Shown in pieces: positions 1 through 5,999 of a stretch of 6,178 nucleotides of DNA. Origin of the DNA: an uncultured Oscillibacter sp. (GTDB taxonomy: Bacteria > Bacillota > Clostridia > Oscillospirales > Oscillospiraceae); contig CAJUTB010000060.1 of the NCBI GenBank assembly GCA_910589315.1, positions 1,232-7,409 on the forward strand, read 5' to 3'. Each line of letters starts with the position of its first letter. Positions within the stretch are counted from its first letter, which is position 1. Below the pieces are notes generated by a model. The model made no database searches, was not told the DNA's origin, and saw nothing but the letters and a program-made list of their open reading frames with translations. Position numbers and translations under genes: made by a program.

Positions 1-1127
1 ATTCTGAATATCAATTTATCCCCACGGACACGGACGCCGTGACGGCGCTGGTGACGGCCGTCTACGAACAGCTCACCGACGCCACGGTCCGGCCCGCCAG
101 CCCGGAGCGGCTGTTTATCCAATGGATTGCCAGCATTTTGGTCCAGGAGCGGGCGCTGGCCAACTACGCCGCCAACCAGAACATCCCCAGCCGGGCGGAG
201 GGGGAAAACCTGGACGCTCTGGCGGAGCTGACCAACTGCCGCCCGCGCCCGGAGGCGGAACCCGCCGTCTGCACCGTCCGTTTCTCGATCTCCCAGGCGC
301 AGGATACGGCCATCCTCATCCCTGCCGGGACGCGGGTGACGGATACCAGCGGCAGTCTTGTCTGGGCCACCCAGGCCGACGCCTGCGTTGGCATCGGGGA
401 CACGTTTGCTGACGTTCCCGTCCGCTGCATGACTCCCGGGACGGTGGGCAACGGCTACGCGCCGGGGCAGATCCGGACGGCCGTCGACCTGTATGACTAT
501 TATTCCGGCTGCGAGAACATCACGGAGTCCGGCGGCGGGGCCGACCGGGCCACCGACGAAGAATATTACCAGCTGATGCGGGCCTCCATGGATTCGTACA
601 GCTGCGCCGGGTCCAGAGGCGGCTACGTCTATTTTGCAAAACAGGTTTCCACGGAGATTGCCGACGTGATCGCCGCGTCCCCCACGCCCGGCGTGGTGAA
701 GCTGTACGTGCTCATGGAGGGCGGGGCATTGGCGGGCGAGGAGGTGAAACGGGCGGTCCTGGCGGCGTGCAGCGCGGACGACGTGCGGCCTCTCACCGAT
801 CAGGTCTTTGTGGAGGACGCGCAGACCGTTCCTTATAACATCCGCCTTACCTACTACACCCAGACCGGAACCGCCCAAAGCGGTACGGAGATTGCCGCGG
901 CGGTTCAGGAGGCGGTGGAGCAATACGCCGCCTGGCAGTCCGCGCGCCTGGGCCGGGACATCAACCCCTCTTACCTCACCGGCCTGCTCATGCAGACGGG
1001 CATTAAGCGGGTGGATCTGGCAGAGCCGGTATTCACCGTTTTGAAAGACGGAAGCGGAAAGGATGTCCCGCAGGTGGCGAAACTGGAAACGACGGCGGTT
1101 ACGAACGGAGGCTTTGAGGATGAATGA
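1..1127 (+). CDS. Baseplate J-like protein (P2 gpJ / gp47 family), 5'-partial
   Basis: This is a structural protein of the contractile-tail baseplate wedge, where J-family proteins join the central hub to the fibre-bearing periphery. The frame has no stop between the left edge and position 39, and codons from position 3 read SEYQFIPTDTDAV, which continues the usual J N-terminus. The gene therefore starts left of the window, and the GTG at 39 is only an internal valine. In total 374 residues are visible. Family marks are the PERLFIQWIASILVQERAL helix, the GENLDALAEL turn, the IPAGTRV strand opening the central barrel, the PGTVGNGYAPGQI loop, the GGGADRATDEEYY segment and the DDVRPLTDQVFV strand near the C-terminus. 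The length fits Firmicutes J proteins of about 350-390 aa, so few residues should be missing. The stop overlaps the start of the gpI gene by 8 nt, the usual J-I order. The family is secure; the exact start is not visible. Confidence 0.93.
   Translation, partial: SEYQFIPTDTDAVTALVTAVYEQLTDATVRPASPERLFIQWIASILVQERALANYAANQNIPSRAEGENLDALAELTNCRPRPEAEPAVCTVRFSISQAQDTAILIPAGTRVTDTSGSLVWATQADACVGIGDTFADVPVRCMTPGTVGNGYAPGQIRTAVDLYDYYSGCENITESGGGADRATDEEYYQLMRASMDSYSCAGSRGGYVYFAKQVSTEIADVIAASPTPGVVKLYVLMEGGALAGEEVKRAVLAACSADDVRPLTDQVFVEDAQTVPYNIRLTYYTQTGTAQSGTEIAAAVQEAVEQYAAWQSARLGRDINPSYLTGLLMQTGIKRVDLAEPVFTVLKDGSGKDVPQVAKLETTAVTNGGFEDE
1107..1111 (+). promoter_or_regulatory. Shine-Dalgarno site for tail protein I
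   Basis: GGAGG lies 8 nt before the ATG at 1120, inside the end of the J gene. It decides the start in favour of 1120 over the in-frame ATG at 1063, which lies deep inside J and has no such site. Confidence 0.8.
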
Positions 1128-1926
1128 CCATGGGCTGACGAGGGAAAATCTGCTCTCCACTCTGCCGGTCGCACTCCGGGAAGACGCTTCCGTCTCCGCG
1201 CTGGCGGAGGCCGCGGCGGAACTGCTGGCGGCGCGGCGGGAGGAAACCGGCCGCCTGACCCTCTATCCCGCCATCGGCCGGCTGGACGAAGCGGTTTTGG
1301 ATACGCTCGCCTGGGATTTCAAGGTGGACTGGTGGGACGGAGATTATTCCCTGGAAGAAAAGCGGCGGACGCTGCAAGACTCCTGGAAGGTCCACAGGCT
1401 CCTGGGCACCAAGGCCGCCGTGGAGACGGCCATCTCCGCCATCTACCCGCAGACCACCGTGCAGGAGTGGTTTGACTACGGCGGCAAGCCCTATCATTTC
1501 CGGGTAAACGTCAACGTTTCAAACGAAGGGCTGGACAAGGCCCGGCTTGCCCAGGTATTGAGCCGGGTGCGGTTCTACAAAAACTTACGCTCGCACATGG
1601 GGGATGTGGAATACGCCGTCCATCCGGAGAAGCCCGCCGTAATCCACGCTGGAACACATTCCGCCTGCTGTGGCATGACCGTCGCTGCCGCGGTGAGAAT
1701 TCCAAAGGACGTGGATCTTCCCCACGGAACCGCGCCGGTTCATACCGGGACGGCGTTCCAGGCCGCCGGGGCGGTTTTGACCGGCGCAGTTCCCGTCAGC
1801 CCGGACCGCCTGCGGGCCGATTATTCGTCCCCCTATCATATGCAGGCCGCCGCGAAAGCCGGGACCGGGCCCGCCGGACTCGCGCAGACAATTTTTGTGG
1901 AGGTGAAATCCAATGGCATTATTTGA
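1120..1926 (+). CDS. Phage tail protein I (P2 gpI family)
   Basis: This 268-aa baseplate protein belongs to the gpI family, which sits with J at the baseplate edge and is needed to attach tail fibres. The family region covers about residues 8-160: an ENLLSTLPVALRED opening, a helical stretch, then IGRLDEAVLDTLAWDFKVD and WWDGDYSLEEKRRTL, followed by the LLGTKAAVETAI helix, QEWFDYGGKPYHF and a last helix ending in RVRFYKNLRSHM. These W/D-rich blocks are characteristic of the family. About 108 further residues follow, rich in Ala and Gly, with two weakly similar pieces (IHAGTHSACCG near 175-185 and VHTGTAFQAAG near 207-217); I assign them no separate function. ATG 1120 is chosen for its SD site and because family proteins start just before this helix. 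It overlaps J by 8 nt and the fibre gene by 14 nt, so the three are probably translated together. Confidence 0.92.
   Translation: MNDHGLTRENLLSTLPVALREDASVSALAEAAAELLAARREETGRLTLYPAIGRLDEAVLDTLAWDFKVDWWDGDYSLEEKRRTLQDSWKVHRLLGTKAAVETAISAIYPQTTVQEWFDYGGKPYHFRVNVNVSNEGLDKARLAQVLSRVRFYKNLRSHMGDVEYAVHPEKPAVIHAGTHSACCGMTVAAAVRIPKDVDLPHGTAPVHTGTAFQAAGAVLTGAVPVSPDRLRADYSSPYHMQAAAKAGTGPAGLAQTIFVEVKSNGII
1899..1906 (+). promoter_or_regulatory. Strong Shine-Dalgarno site for the tail fibre gene
   Basis: GGAGGTGA, a near-complete anti-SD match, sits 6 nt before ATG 1913 and inside the gpI gene. It is the best SD match in the window and suggests efficient translation of the fibre gene. Confidence 0.75.
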
Positions 1927-2929
1927 CGAATCCACCATTACCGACAGCGGCGTAGAACTGCTGAACGCACAGCTTGCCGGACAGCGGCTCACCGTCACCA
2001 GCGCGTATGCCGGGACGGGCTGCGTGGACAAGGACCTGCTGCACGCCCAGACCGATCTCGTAGACCAGCGGCAGAAAACCGTATTGGTTTCGCTGGAAAG
2101 CTATGAGGACCACAAACGCATCCGCGTTCAGATTTCCAACGCCGGACTTCAGGAGGGCTATAAGCTCCAGCAGCTGCTGATCAACGCCGTTCTGGACAGC
2201 GCGGAAAACAGCGAGGAAACGGCCCTGCTCATCATGCAGGACCCCAAAGGCATCGACATGCCGTCGGAGACGGAAAGCCCCGGCTTTGAGCTGGAAATGT
2301 ACTGTGTACTGCTGGTGACGAACAAGCTGCAGATCGGCCTGATCGTCGACCCTGCCGGAACGGTGAAGTTCAAGGACCTGAAACGGACTTTGGAGGCCCA
2401 CAATGCAGACGAAACCGCTCATGCCGGGATTCGGGCGGAGCTGGCGGAGGTGCGGGAGACGGCGGAAGCCGCCGGTCACGCCCAGAAGGGAGAGGGCGCG
2501 CCGTCCGAAGAAACGGCGGCGCAGACCGGGGACCGGTACTTCGACACGGCGGCAAACGTGGAATACGCCTGCGTGGGCGTCGCAGAGGACGGCAGACCTG
2601 TTTGGAAAAGGACCGCTTTCCATGAGGATTTGACGGAAAGGGCGGTGTTCTCATTTGTAGAATCCGATTGGGGAAAGCCGGGCTCTGTGGAGCTGGAAGA
2701 AGGAGCGGAGTACGACGGCGCGGAGGGCTATGAGATTGTCATTCCGGCGGAGAAGCACGGACGAAAAAGCGGCGATTTTGGATTCCATGTTTTTCATCTC
2801 GTGGACGGTACTTACACCACCAACACCTGGGCGGCATTCGGCACGGAGGCGCGGTATGAGGCGGATGGAAACAGCATCGTACTTTGGGGCGAAAACCCCT
2901 ATTCGGGAAAAATCCTCTTTGTGGGGTGA
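1913..2929 (+). CDS. Tail fibre protein with collar/fibre-type N-terminus
   Basis: This 338-aa protein is likely the baseplate-attached base of the tail fibre. The N-terminal half (about 1-160) starts MALFDESTITDSGVELLNAQ and continues with a beta-rich domain; this opening is typical of phage tail-collar or fibre N-terminal proteins that follow gpI. Residues 163-170, HNADETAH, followed by an Ala/Glu-rich helix, are a recurrent fibre linker. Residues 195-232 (GAPSEET ... GDRYFDT ... VWK) resemble the short beta repeat found in many fibre proteins of gut Firmicutes phages. The last 100 residues (about 240-338) are rich in aromatic and acidic residues, probably a beta-domain at the tip or a coupling domain; I do not recognise it. 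At 338 aa it is short for a complete fibre, which fits the view that later genes supply further parts. Position directly after I is the classic fibre position. The role is firm; the receptor is unknown. Confidence 0.82.
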   Translation: MALFDESTITDSGVELLNAQLAGQRLTVTSAYAGTGCVDKDLLHAQTDLVDQRQKTVLVSLESYEDHKRIRVQISNAGLQEGYKLQQLLINAVLDSAENSEETALLIMQDPKGIDMPSETESPGFELEMYCVLLVTNKLQIGLIVDPAGTVKFKDLKRTLEAHNADETAHAGIRAELAEVRETAEAAGHAQKGEGAPSEETAAQTGDRYFDTAANVEYACVGVAEDGRPVWKRTAFHEDLTERAVFSFVESDWGKPGSVELEEGAEYDGAEGYEIVIPAEKHGRKSGDFGFHVFHLVDGTYTTNTWAAFGTEARYEADGNSIVLWGENPYSGKILFVG

Positions 2930-2936
2930 AAGGAAG
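2929..2936 (+). promoter_or_regulatory. Shine-Dalgarno site deciding start 2944
   Basis: AAAGGAAG overlaps the last base of the fibre stop codon and lies 7 nt before ATG 2944. It favours 2944 over the in-frame ATG at 2884, which lies within the fibre gene and has no comparable site. Confidence 0.65.
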
Positions 2937-2943
2937 CGACGTT

Positions 2944-3366
2944 ATGAGTACATACGGAAAACACTGGAAGATTGACGGCCTGATTTCCGGGCCAATCCTG
3001 GAAGGGCGGGAAAACGGTTCCTACCGGATTCTCTTTGAACGGGAACACGCCTCCCTGGACCAGATCGAGGCCGTCCATTGGGACCATCCTTCTATCCAGC
3101 GTCTGCCCGGCTGCCGCGCCGGAAACGGCCTGCCGGAAGGCTATGGCTTCACGCTGGTGGATATCGAGTACCAGCACAGTACCCAGGTTTTCTTCGCAAA
3201 GGTCAAAACGGCAAAGCAGTATTTGGGCGATGTGACGGGCTACCAGGCCCAGATTGACGAACTGACGGCGCAGATCAGCGGCCTGAGCGATACGGCCCAG
3301 GAGGCGGAGACCCTGAAAAACGACCTGACTTCGGCGTATGTGGAAGGAGTGGAACAGCATGGATAA
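2944..3366 (+). CDS. Small fibre-associated protein with C-terminal coiled coil
   Basis: This 140-aa protein is probably a minor tail component or assembly partner of the fibre just upstream. Residues 1-95 look like a compact alpha/beta domain (MSTYGKHWKIDGLISGPI at the start; FTLVDIEYQHSTQVFFAKV near 69-87). The block KQYLGDVTGYQAQIDELTAQI begins at residue 91 and resembles a segment I associate with hypothetical proteins of Clostridia phages. From about 97 to 134 the spacing of I/L residues suggests a short coiled coil, which could trimerise or bind a fibre stalk. There is no signal peptide, membrane segment or catalytic motif, so a holin or lysin is unlikely. It starts 14 nt after the fibre gene and overlaps the next gene by 8 nt. 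A fibre chaperone is the main alternative to a structural role; the sequence does not decide between them. Confidence 0.7.
   Translation: MSTYGKHWKIDGLISGPILEGRENGSYRILFEREHASLDQIEAVHWDHPSIQRLPGCRAGNGLPEGYGFTLVDIEYQHSTQVFFAKVKTAKQYLGDVTGYQAQIDELTAQISGLSDTAQEAETLKNDLTSAYVEGVEQHG
3344..3349 (+). promoter_or_regulatory. Shine-Dalgarno site deciding start 3359
   Basis: AAGGAG lies 9 nt before ATG 3359 and falls after the alternative in-frame ATG at 3338, so it supports the shorter protein. Confidence 0.7.
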
Positions 3367-3829
3367 CCTGCATGGCCTGGCGGTGGACGCGATGAAGATG
3401 AAGGGCGCGGCGGATGCCGCGGCTCTGGCGGCAAAGGCCGTTTCCGGGGAAGCGGACGGCACGTATCTGATAGACCGCACGGCGGAAATTCCCACCTGGC
3501 GGCAGCGGGATTACAGCGGCGTCCCGGTGGGAACGCCCTACAAATGGCAGGGCCGGGTATACAAGCTGTGGCAGCAGCATAACGCCGCGGAACAGCCGGA
3601 CTGGACGCCGGACCGGGCGGTATCCCTTTGGGACCTCTGCCATACCACCAGCCCCGAAAAGGCCACGGAATACGTTCCGCCCCAGGGGTCCCGCGGCCTG
3701 TGGCAGAAGGAGGAATGCTGCGTCCAGGACGGGCATATCTGGCGGAACCTGGAAGCGAACAACGCCTATGGCCCCTCCGAACTGCCGGAACGCTGGGAGG
3801 ACCTGGGCGAAGCGCCCGGACGCCCGTGA
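3359..3829 (+). CDS. Carbohydrate-binding-module-like tail protein with two W/Y-rich repeats
   Basis: This 156-aa protein is probably an adhesion module binding a surface glycan of the host. Residues 1-30 form an Ala-rich, helix-prone lead with no membrane or signal segment. Two copies of a pattern resembling carbohydrate-binding module family 5/12 follow. Copy 1 (about 47-91) reads W-x5-YSGVPVGTPYKWQGRVYKLW and ends DWTPDRAVSLW. Copy 2 (about 115-150) reads LWQKEECCVQDGHIWRNLE and ends LPERWEDLG. Both show a charged or polar turn, a V/K-Q-G/D-G core, an aromatic before a basic residue, and a terminal Trp. Such modules occur in phage tail proteins as well as chitinases; no hydrolase residues are present, so enzymatic activity is not expected. 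It overlaps the upstream gene by 8 nt. The fold assignment rests on pattern only, and the ligand is unknown. Confidence 0.68.
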   Translation: MDNLHGLAVDAMKMKGAADAAALAAKAVSGEADGTYLIDRTAEIPTWRQRDYSGVPVGTPYKWQGRVYKLWQQHNAAEQPDWTPDRAVSLWDLCHTTSPEKATEYVPPQGSRGLWQKEECCVQDGHIWRNLEANNAYGPSELPERWEDLGEAPGRP

Positions 3830-3830
3830 T
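3795..3830 (+). promoter_or_regulatory. Possible hairpin-bridged ribosome binding site
   Basis: GGGAGG at 3795-3800 is followed by a 7-bp stem (3803-3809 with 3813-3819, loop AAG, one G-U pair) and then 11 nt to ATG 3831. Unfolded, the SD is 30 nt away, too far. With the hairpin folded out, the spacing falls to 13 nt. No other SD precedes this start. The sequence also encodes the end of the CBM-like protein, so the hairpin could be coincidental. Confidence 0.3.
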
Positions 3831-4067
3831 ATGGCCTCGATGCAGGAGATGGCGGCGGAATACCGGGCCGCCGCGGCAAAGCTCGCCATGCGCATTGCGG
3901 AGAAAAAGGCCGCCGGGGCGTCCCGGAAGGAATTGTATCCCCTCCTGGAAGCCCTGGGCGATATCCGGGAGGCGCAGCGGCTGATCAGCGGGTATTACGA
4001 CCTTCCCCGTTCCGGCCCTCTGGCGGCGGCGGACTGGCGGGCCCGGAGAACGACGGATGACCATTGA
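3831..4067 (+). CDS. Small helical protein of unknown function, coupled to the sigma-like gene
   Basis: I do not recognise this 78-aa protein by name. It is mostly helical: a first helix around EMAAEYRAAAAKLAMRIAEK (residues 6-25), a turn at AAGASRKE, a second helix LYPLLEALGDIREAQRLISGYY (35-56), then a basic, Pro- and Arg-containing tail. There is no membrane segment and no clear DNA-binding helix-turn-helix. In-frame ATGs at 3831, 3840 and 3849 all lack a normal SD; 3831 is chosen because it lies 1 nt after the upstream stop, which suits re-initiation. An ATG at 3768 would extend it into the CBM-like gene and is less likely. It overlaps the sigma-like gene by 11 nt, so the two products are probably made together and may interact, for example as a regulator or partner. 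That role is inferred from position only. Confidence 0.65.
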   Translation: MASMQEMAAEYRAAAAKLAMRIAEKKAAGASRKELYPLLEALGDIREAQRLISGYYDLPRSGPLAAADWRARRTTDDH

Positions 4068-5106
4068 CGAACTGCGGGACCGCAAGCGGGAGCTTCTGGC
4101 GCGGAAAAAGTACGAGCTGGAATTGCAGGACCGGGGCGAGGGGGATAATCTGGCCCTGTTCATGGTCAATGAGGAATTGCTGGATCTGAATGCCCAGCTC
4201 AAGGCCCTGACGCCCGGGAAGCGCGTGGGCGGTGTGAAAAAGGTTCCTGCCGGCGAAAAGGACTGGGCCCTGGATCGCCGGCAGTTCCTGGACTGGCAGG
4301 AAACGGCGCAGTCCTTGGACGATGAAATTGACGAAGGCCGTCAACGCCTTCGCAAAGCCGCCGTGCAGGGCCTGGACCGGCTGACGCCAAAACAGCGGCG
4401 GATTTTGACGCTGTATTTGCAGGGTATTCCGGGAACGGAAATCGCCCAAAAGCTGGGCGTCAACAAATCCACGGTCTCCAGAATCTTGCGCCGCGCAAAA
4501 CACAAGGTTCGAGCAGATGCGGAGCAGACGGTCACGGGGGCCGGAATCCGGGACGAAAAGGGCCGCGTCGACCTGCTGAACCCGGCGGCGGCCAAAGCCG
4601 TCCTCTCGGTCCTGACGCCGAAACAGGCTGTGTATTTCTACCTGTACTTCGCCGAATGGCTGTCGGTCCGGGAGATCGGCGCGCTGACCGGGACGGATTA
4701 TTCCGCCATCTTCCGCACCATCCGCCGGGCCTTGGAGCGCATTGGCAGACTGCTTGGCGATGCGGAAACGGTTCTGGAACATCCGGAGGCGTTGGATGAG
4801 CTGGCGTATCAAATCTACTGCGAGCTGGAGGACCATCCGGAACGATTGCCGGACAAAATGCCAAGGCTCCAAAAATACAAGCCTCCGGCCGCCGCGCCGC
4901 ATAAGCCCAGGCCGCCGGAAAAGACGCCGCCTCTGCCCGTCCGCGTCGCCGCGCCCCCAAGAGGGCCGCGAACACATGGAAAACTGCTGGCTGCACTGTT
5001 GGAACGGGTGCAGAACGGGCCGGAGGCGCCGTCCCAATATCCAGTCCTTCGTTGGTTGGAGGCGGTTTTTGCCGCCTTTCGGGACAAATTCACGAGGAAA
5101 CAATGA
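4057..5106 (+). CDS. DNA-binding protein with two sigma-70 region 4-like HTH domains
   Basis: This 349-aa protein probably regulates transcription by binding promoter DNA and/or RNA polymerase. Residues 1-52 form a charged helical N-terminus (ELRDRKRELLARKKYELELQ, then NLALFMVNEELLDLNAQL). Residues 109-151 are a canonical sigma region 4 helix-turn-helix: LTPKQRRIL, GTEIAQKLGVNKSTVSRIL, then a basic helix. Residues 186-229 carry a second copy: LTPKQAVYFYLYF, SVREIGALTG, YSAIFRTIRRALERI. Both copies open with LTPKQ, 77 residues apart. Residues 270-306 are a Pro-rich, basic linker, and 307-349 a helical tail. There is no recognisable sigma region 2 (-10 recognition), so it is not a complete sigma factor; sigma-like activators, ArpU-type late regulators or an anti-sigma-like role are alternatives. 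The SD GGAG (4045-4048) is 8 nt before ATG 4057. Such genes usually lie near early or packaging genes, so a place among fibre genes is odd. The HTH assignment is strong; the regulatory target is unknown. Confidence 0.85.
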   Translation: MTIDELRDRKRELLARKKYELELQDRGEGDNLALFMVNEELLDLNAQLKALTPGKRVGGVKKVPAGEKDWALDRRQFLDWQETAQSLDDEIDEGRQRLRKAAVQGLDRLTPKQRRILTLYLQGIPGTEIAQKLGVNKSTVSRILRRAKHKVRADAEQTVTGAGIRDEKGRVDLLNPAAAKAVLSVLTPKQAVYFYLYFAEWLSVREIGALTGTDYSAIFRTIRRALERIGRLLGDAETVLEHPEALDELAYQIYCELEDHPERLPDKMPRLQKYKPPAAAPHKPRPPEKTPPLPVRVAAPPRGPRTHGKLLAALLERVQNGPEAPSQYPVLRWLEAVFAAFRDKFTRKQ

Positions 5107-5111
5107 ACAGG

Positions 5112-5117
5112 AAGGAG
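5112..5117 (+). promoter_or_regulatory. Shine-Dalgarno site deciding start 5125
   Basis: AAGGAG is 7 nt before ATG 5125 but only 1 nt before the in-frame GTG at 5119, so translation should start at 5125. It lies in the 18-nt gap after the sigma-like gene, the widest gap in the window. Confidence 0.8.
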
Positions 5118-5124
5118 TGTGCTC

Positions 5125-5649
5125 ATGTTCCTTTTGCAAGTGCGTAAAAACAGCCTGGCGGTTCGCAGCTGGGAGCTGCTGTCCAGCGGAGCGGTGAACG
5201 AAAACCGTGTCCGGTTTCAGTTTTCGGCGGACTGGGACGGGTTAAGCCGTACCGCCGTTTTTTCGGCGGGGGAGGTTTCCCGGTCCGTCCTGCTGGCGGA
5301 GGATACGATGTGCGCCATTCCCTGGGAAGTGCTGGCCGAGCCGCGCCTGCGGCTGAACGTGGGGGTATACGGCGTTGGAGGCGGCGGCGAAACGGTTCTG
5401 CCGACGGTTTGGGCGGACCTGGGAGAGATTTATCCAGGCGCGGTTCCCGATCAGAACGCCCAGCCCCCTACGCCGGATTTATGGCAGCAAATCCTGGCAA
5501 AAGCCTCCGACCATCGCTTCTTGTCCCGCCGGGACGCGGAGGAACAGCATCCAATCAACGCCATATCTGGCCTTGCCAAACAGCTTAGCCGGATTCCTGC
5601 GCCTGCGGAGGCGATTACAAATGCAGAATTGGAGGAACTTTTGAAATGA
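5125..5649 (+). CDS. Beta-rich phage tail/fibre accessory protein
   Basis: This 174-aa protein looks like a minor tail or upper-fibre component. Residues 1-106 are beta-rich and resemble a segment I know from uncharacterised Clostridia prophage proteins: VRFQFSADWDGLSRTAVF (29-46), MCAIPWEVL (62-70), LRLNVGVYG (75-83), and VLPTVWADLGEIYPGA (91-106). An immunoglobulin-like or jelly-roll sandwich, as in baseplate adaptor proteins, is plausible but not shown. A linker (PDQNAQPPTPDLW) leads to a second part with HPINAISGLAKQL (142-154), a pattern common in fibre proteins, and the C-terminus AITNAELEELLK, which recurs in the next gene product. There is no membrane segment; the hydrophobic MFLLQV start is too short. 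It follows the sigma-like gene by 18 nt and overlaps the next gene by 4 nt (ATGA), a translational-coupling arrangement. A tail role is likely; the precise place is unknown. Confidence 0.75.
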   Translation: MFLLQVRKNSLAVRSWELLSSGAVNENRVRFQFSADWDGLSRTAVFSAGEVSRSVLLAEDTMCAIPWEVLAEPRLRLNVGVYGVGGGGETVLPTVWADLGEIYPGAVPDQNAQPPTPDLWQQILAKASDHRFLSRRDAEEQHPINAISGLAKQLSRIPAPAEAITNAELEELLK

Positions 5650-5996
5650 ACAAGTTTCTGGACAGCAACGGCCTTTTGTACCTGTGGGAAAAGATCAAAG
5701 CCTATGTTGCCGAACACTCCGGCGGCACGGCGGATTCTGTGGACTGGCAGAACATCCGAAACAAACCGGATCTTGCCCTGAAAAGCGATCTTTCCAGTGT
5801 CTACCGCTTCAAGGGCAGCGTGACGAATTATGCCTCCCTGCCGGCGGAAAACAACATGGCGGGCGACGTGTGGAACGTGGAGGCCACCGGCATGAACTAC
5901 GCATGGACCGGCGACGCGTGGGACGCTCTGGGAGAGACGTTTGAGATCCAGTCGATTACCAACGCCGAAATCGACTCCATTACGGCGGAGGCATGA
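5646..5996 (+). CDS. Small fibre-repeat tail protein
   Basis: This 116-aa protein has the modular make-up of phage fibre proteins. The N-terminal helix FLDSNGLLYLWEKIKAYV (4-21) recurs in the following gene. Residues 33-48, VDWQNIRNKPDLALKS, match the common fibre linker type DWxNIxNKPDLA. Residues 52-96 form one beta repeat: VYRFKGSVTNYASLP, then GDVWNVEATGMNYAWTGDAWDALG, a segment I recognise from tail fibres of Firmicutes phages. The C-terminus SITNAEIDSITAEA echoes the end of the preceding protein. At one repeat it is very short for a fibre, so it probably assembles with neighbouring products or is a split-off module. The SD GGAGG (5631-5635) is 10 nt before ATG 5646, which overlaps the upstream stop as ATGA. 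The stop is 3 nt before the next start. The family resemblance is good; the ligand and oligomer state are unknown. Confidence 0.78.
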   Translation: MNKFLDSNGLLYLWEKIKAYVAEHSGGTADSVDWQNIRNKPDLALKSDLSSVYRFKGSVTNYASLPAENNMAGDVWNVEATGMNYAWTGDAWDALGETFEIQSITNAEIDSITAEA

Positions 5997-5999
5997 TCT

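Noticed and set aside
39..41. GTG as start of the baseplate J gene
   Set aside because: The frame is open to the left edge and the upstream residues continue the family's N-terminus.
1919..2623. 234-codon minus-strand open frame opposite the fibre gene
   Set aside because: No recognisable motif, and it is explained by codon bias of the real gene on the other strand.
2886..2899. GGGG/CCCC hairpin near the end of the fibre gene
   Set aside because: Only 4 bp, inside the coding region, and not followed by a T-tract.
3338..3829. Longer version of the CBM-like protein starting at ATG 3338
   Set aside because: The SD AAGGAG lies after this ATG and fits the start at 3359.
3240..4202. 320-codon minus-strand open frame
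   Set aside because: Pro/Arg/Ser-rich translation typical of a shadow frame; it spans several real genes on the other strand.
4332..4352. 7-bp perfect inverted repeat CGAAGGC/GCCTTCG with a 7-nt spacer
   Set aside because: It is within the sigma-like coding region with no T-run or promoter context; expected by chance in GC-rich coding DNA.
5060..5077. 6-bp inverted repeat AGGCGG/CCGCCT with a TTTTTG loop, as a terminator
   Set aside because: The T-run is in the loop, not after the stem; it lies inside the coding region, and the next gene follows with a good SD.
3985..5139. 384-codon open frame on the minus strand, antisense to the sigma-like gene
   Set aside because: It mirrors a well-supported gene in GC-rich DNA, has a low-complexity Arg/Gln/Pro-rich translation, no recognised domain, and would oppose a tightly coupled + strand unit.
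2944..5649. Holin or endolysin genes among the small proteins
   Set aside because: None of the small proteins has a membrane-spanning segment or recognisable lysin catalytic residues.
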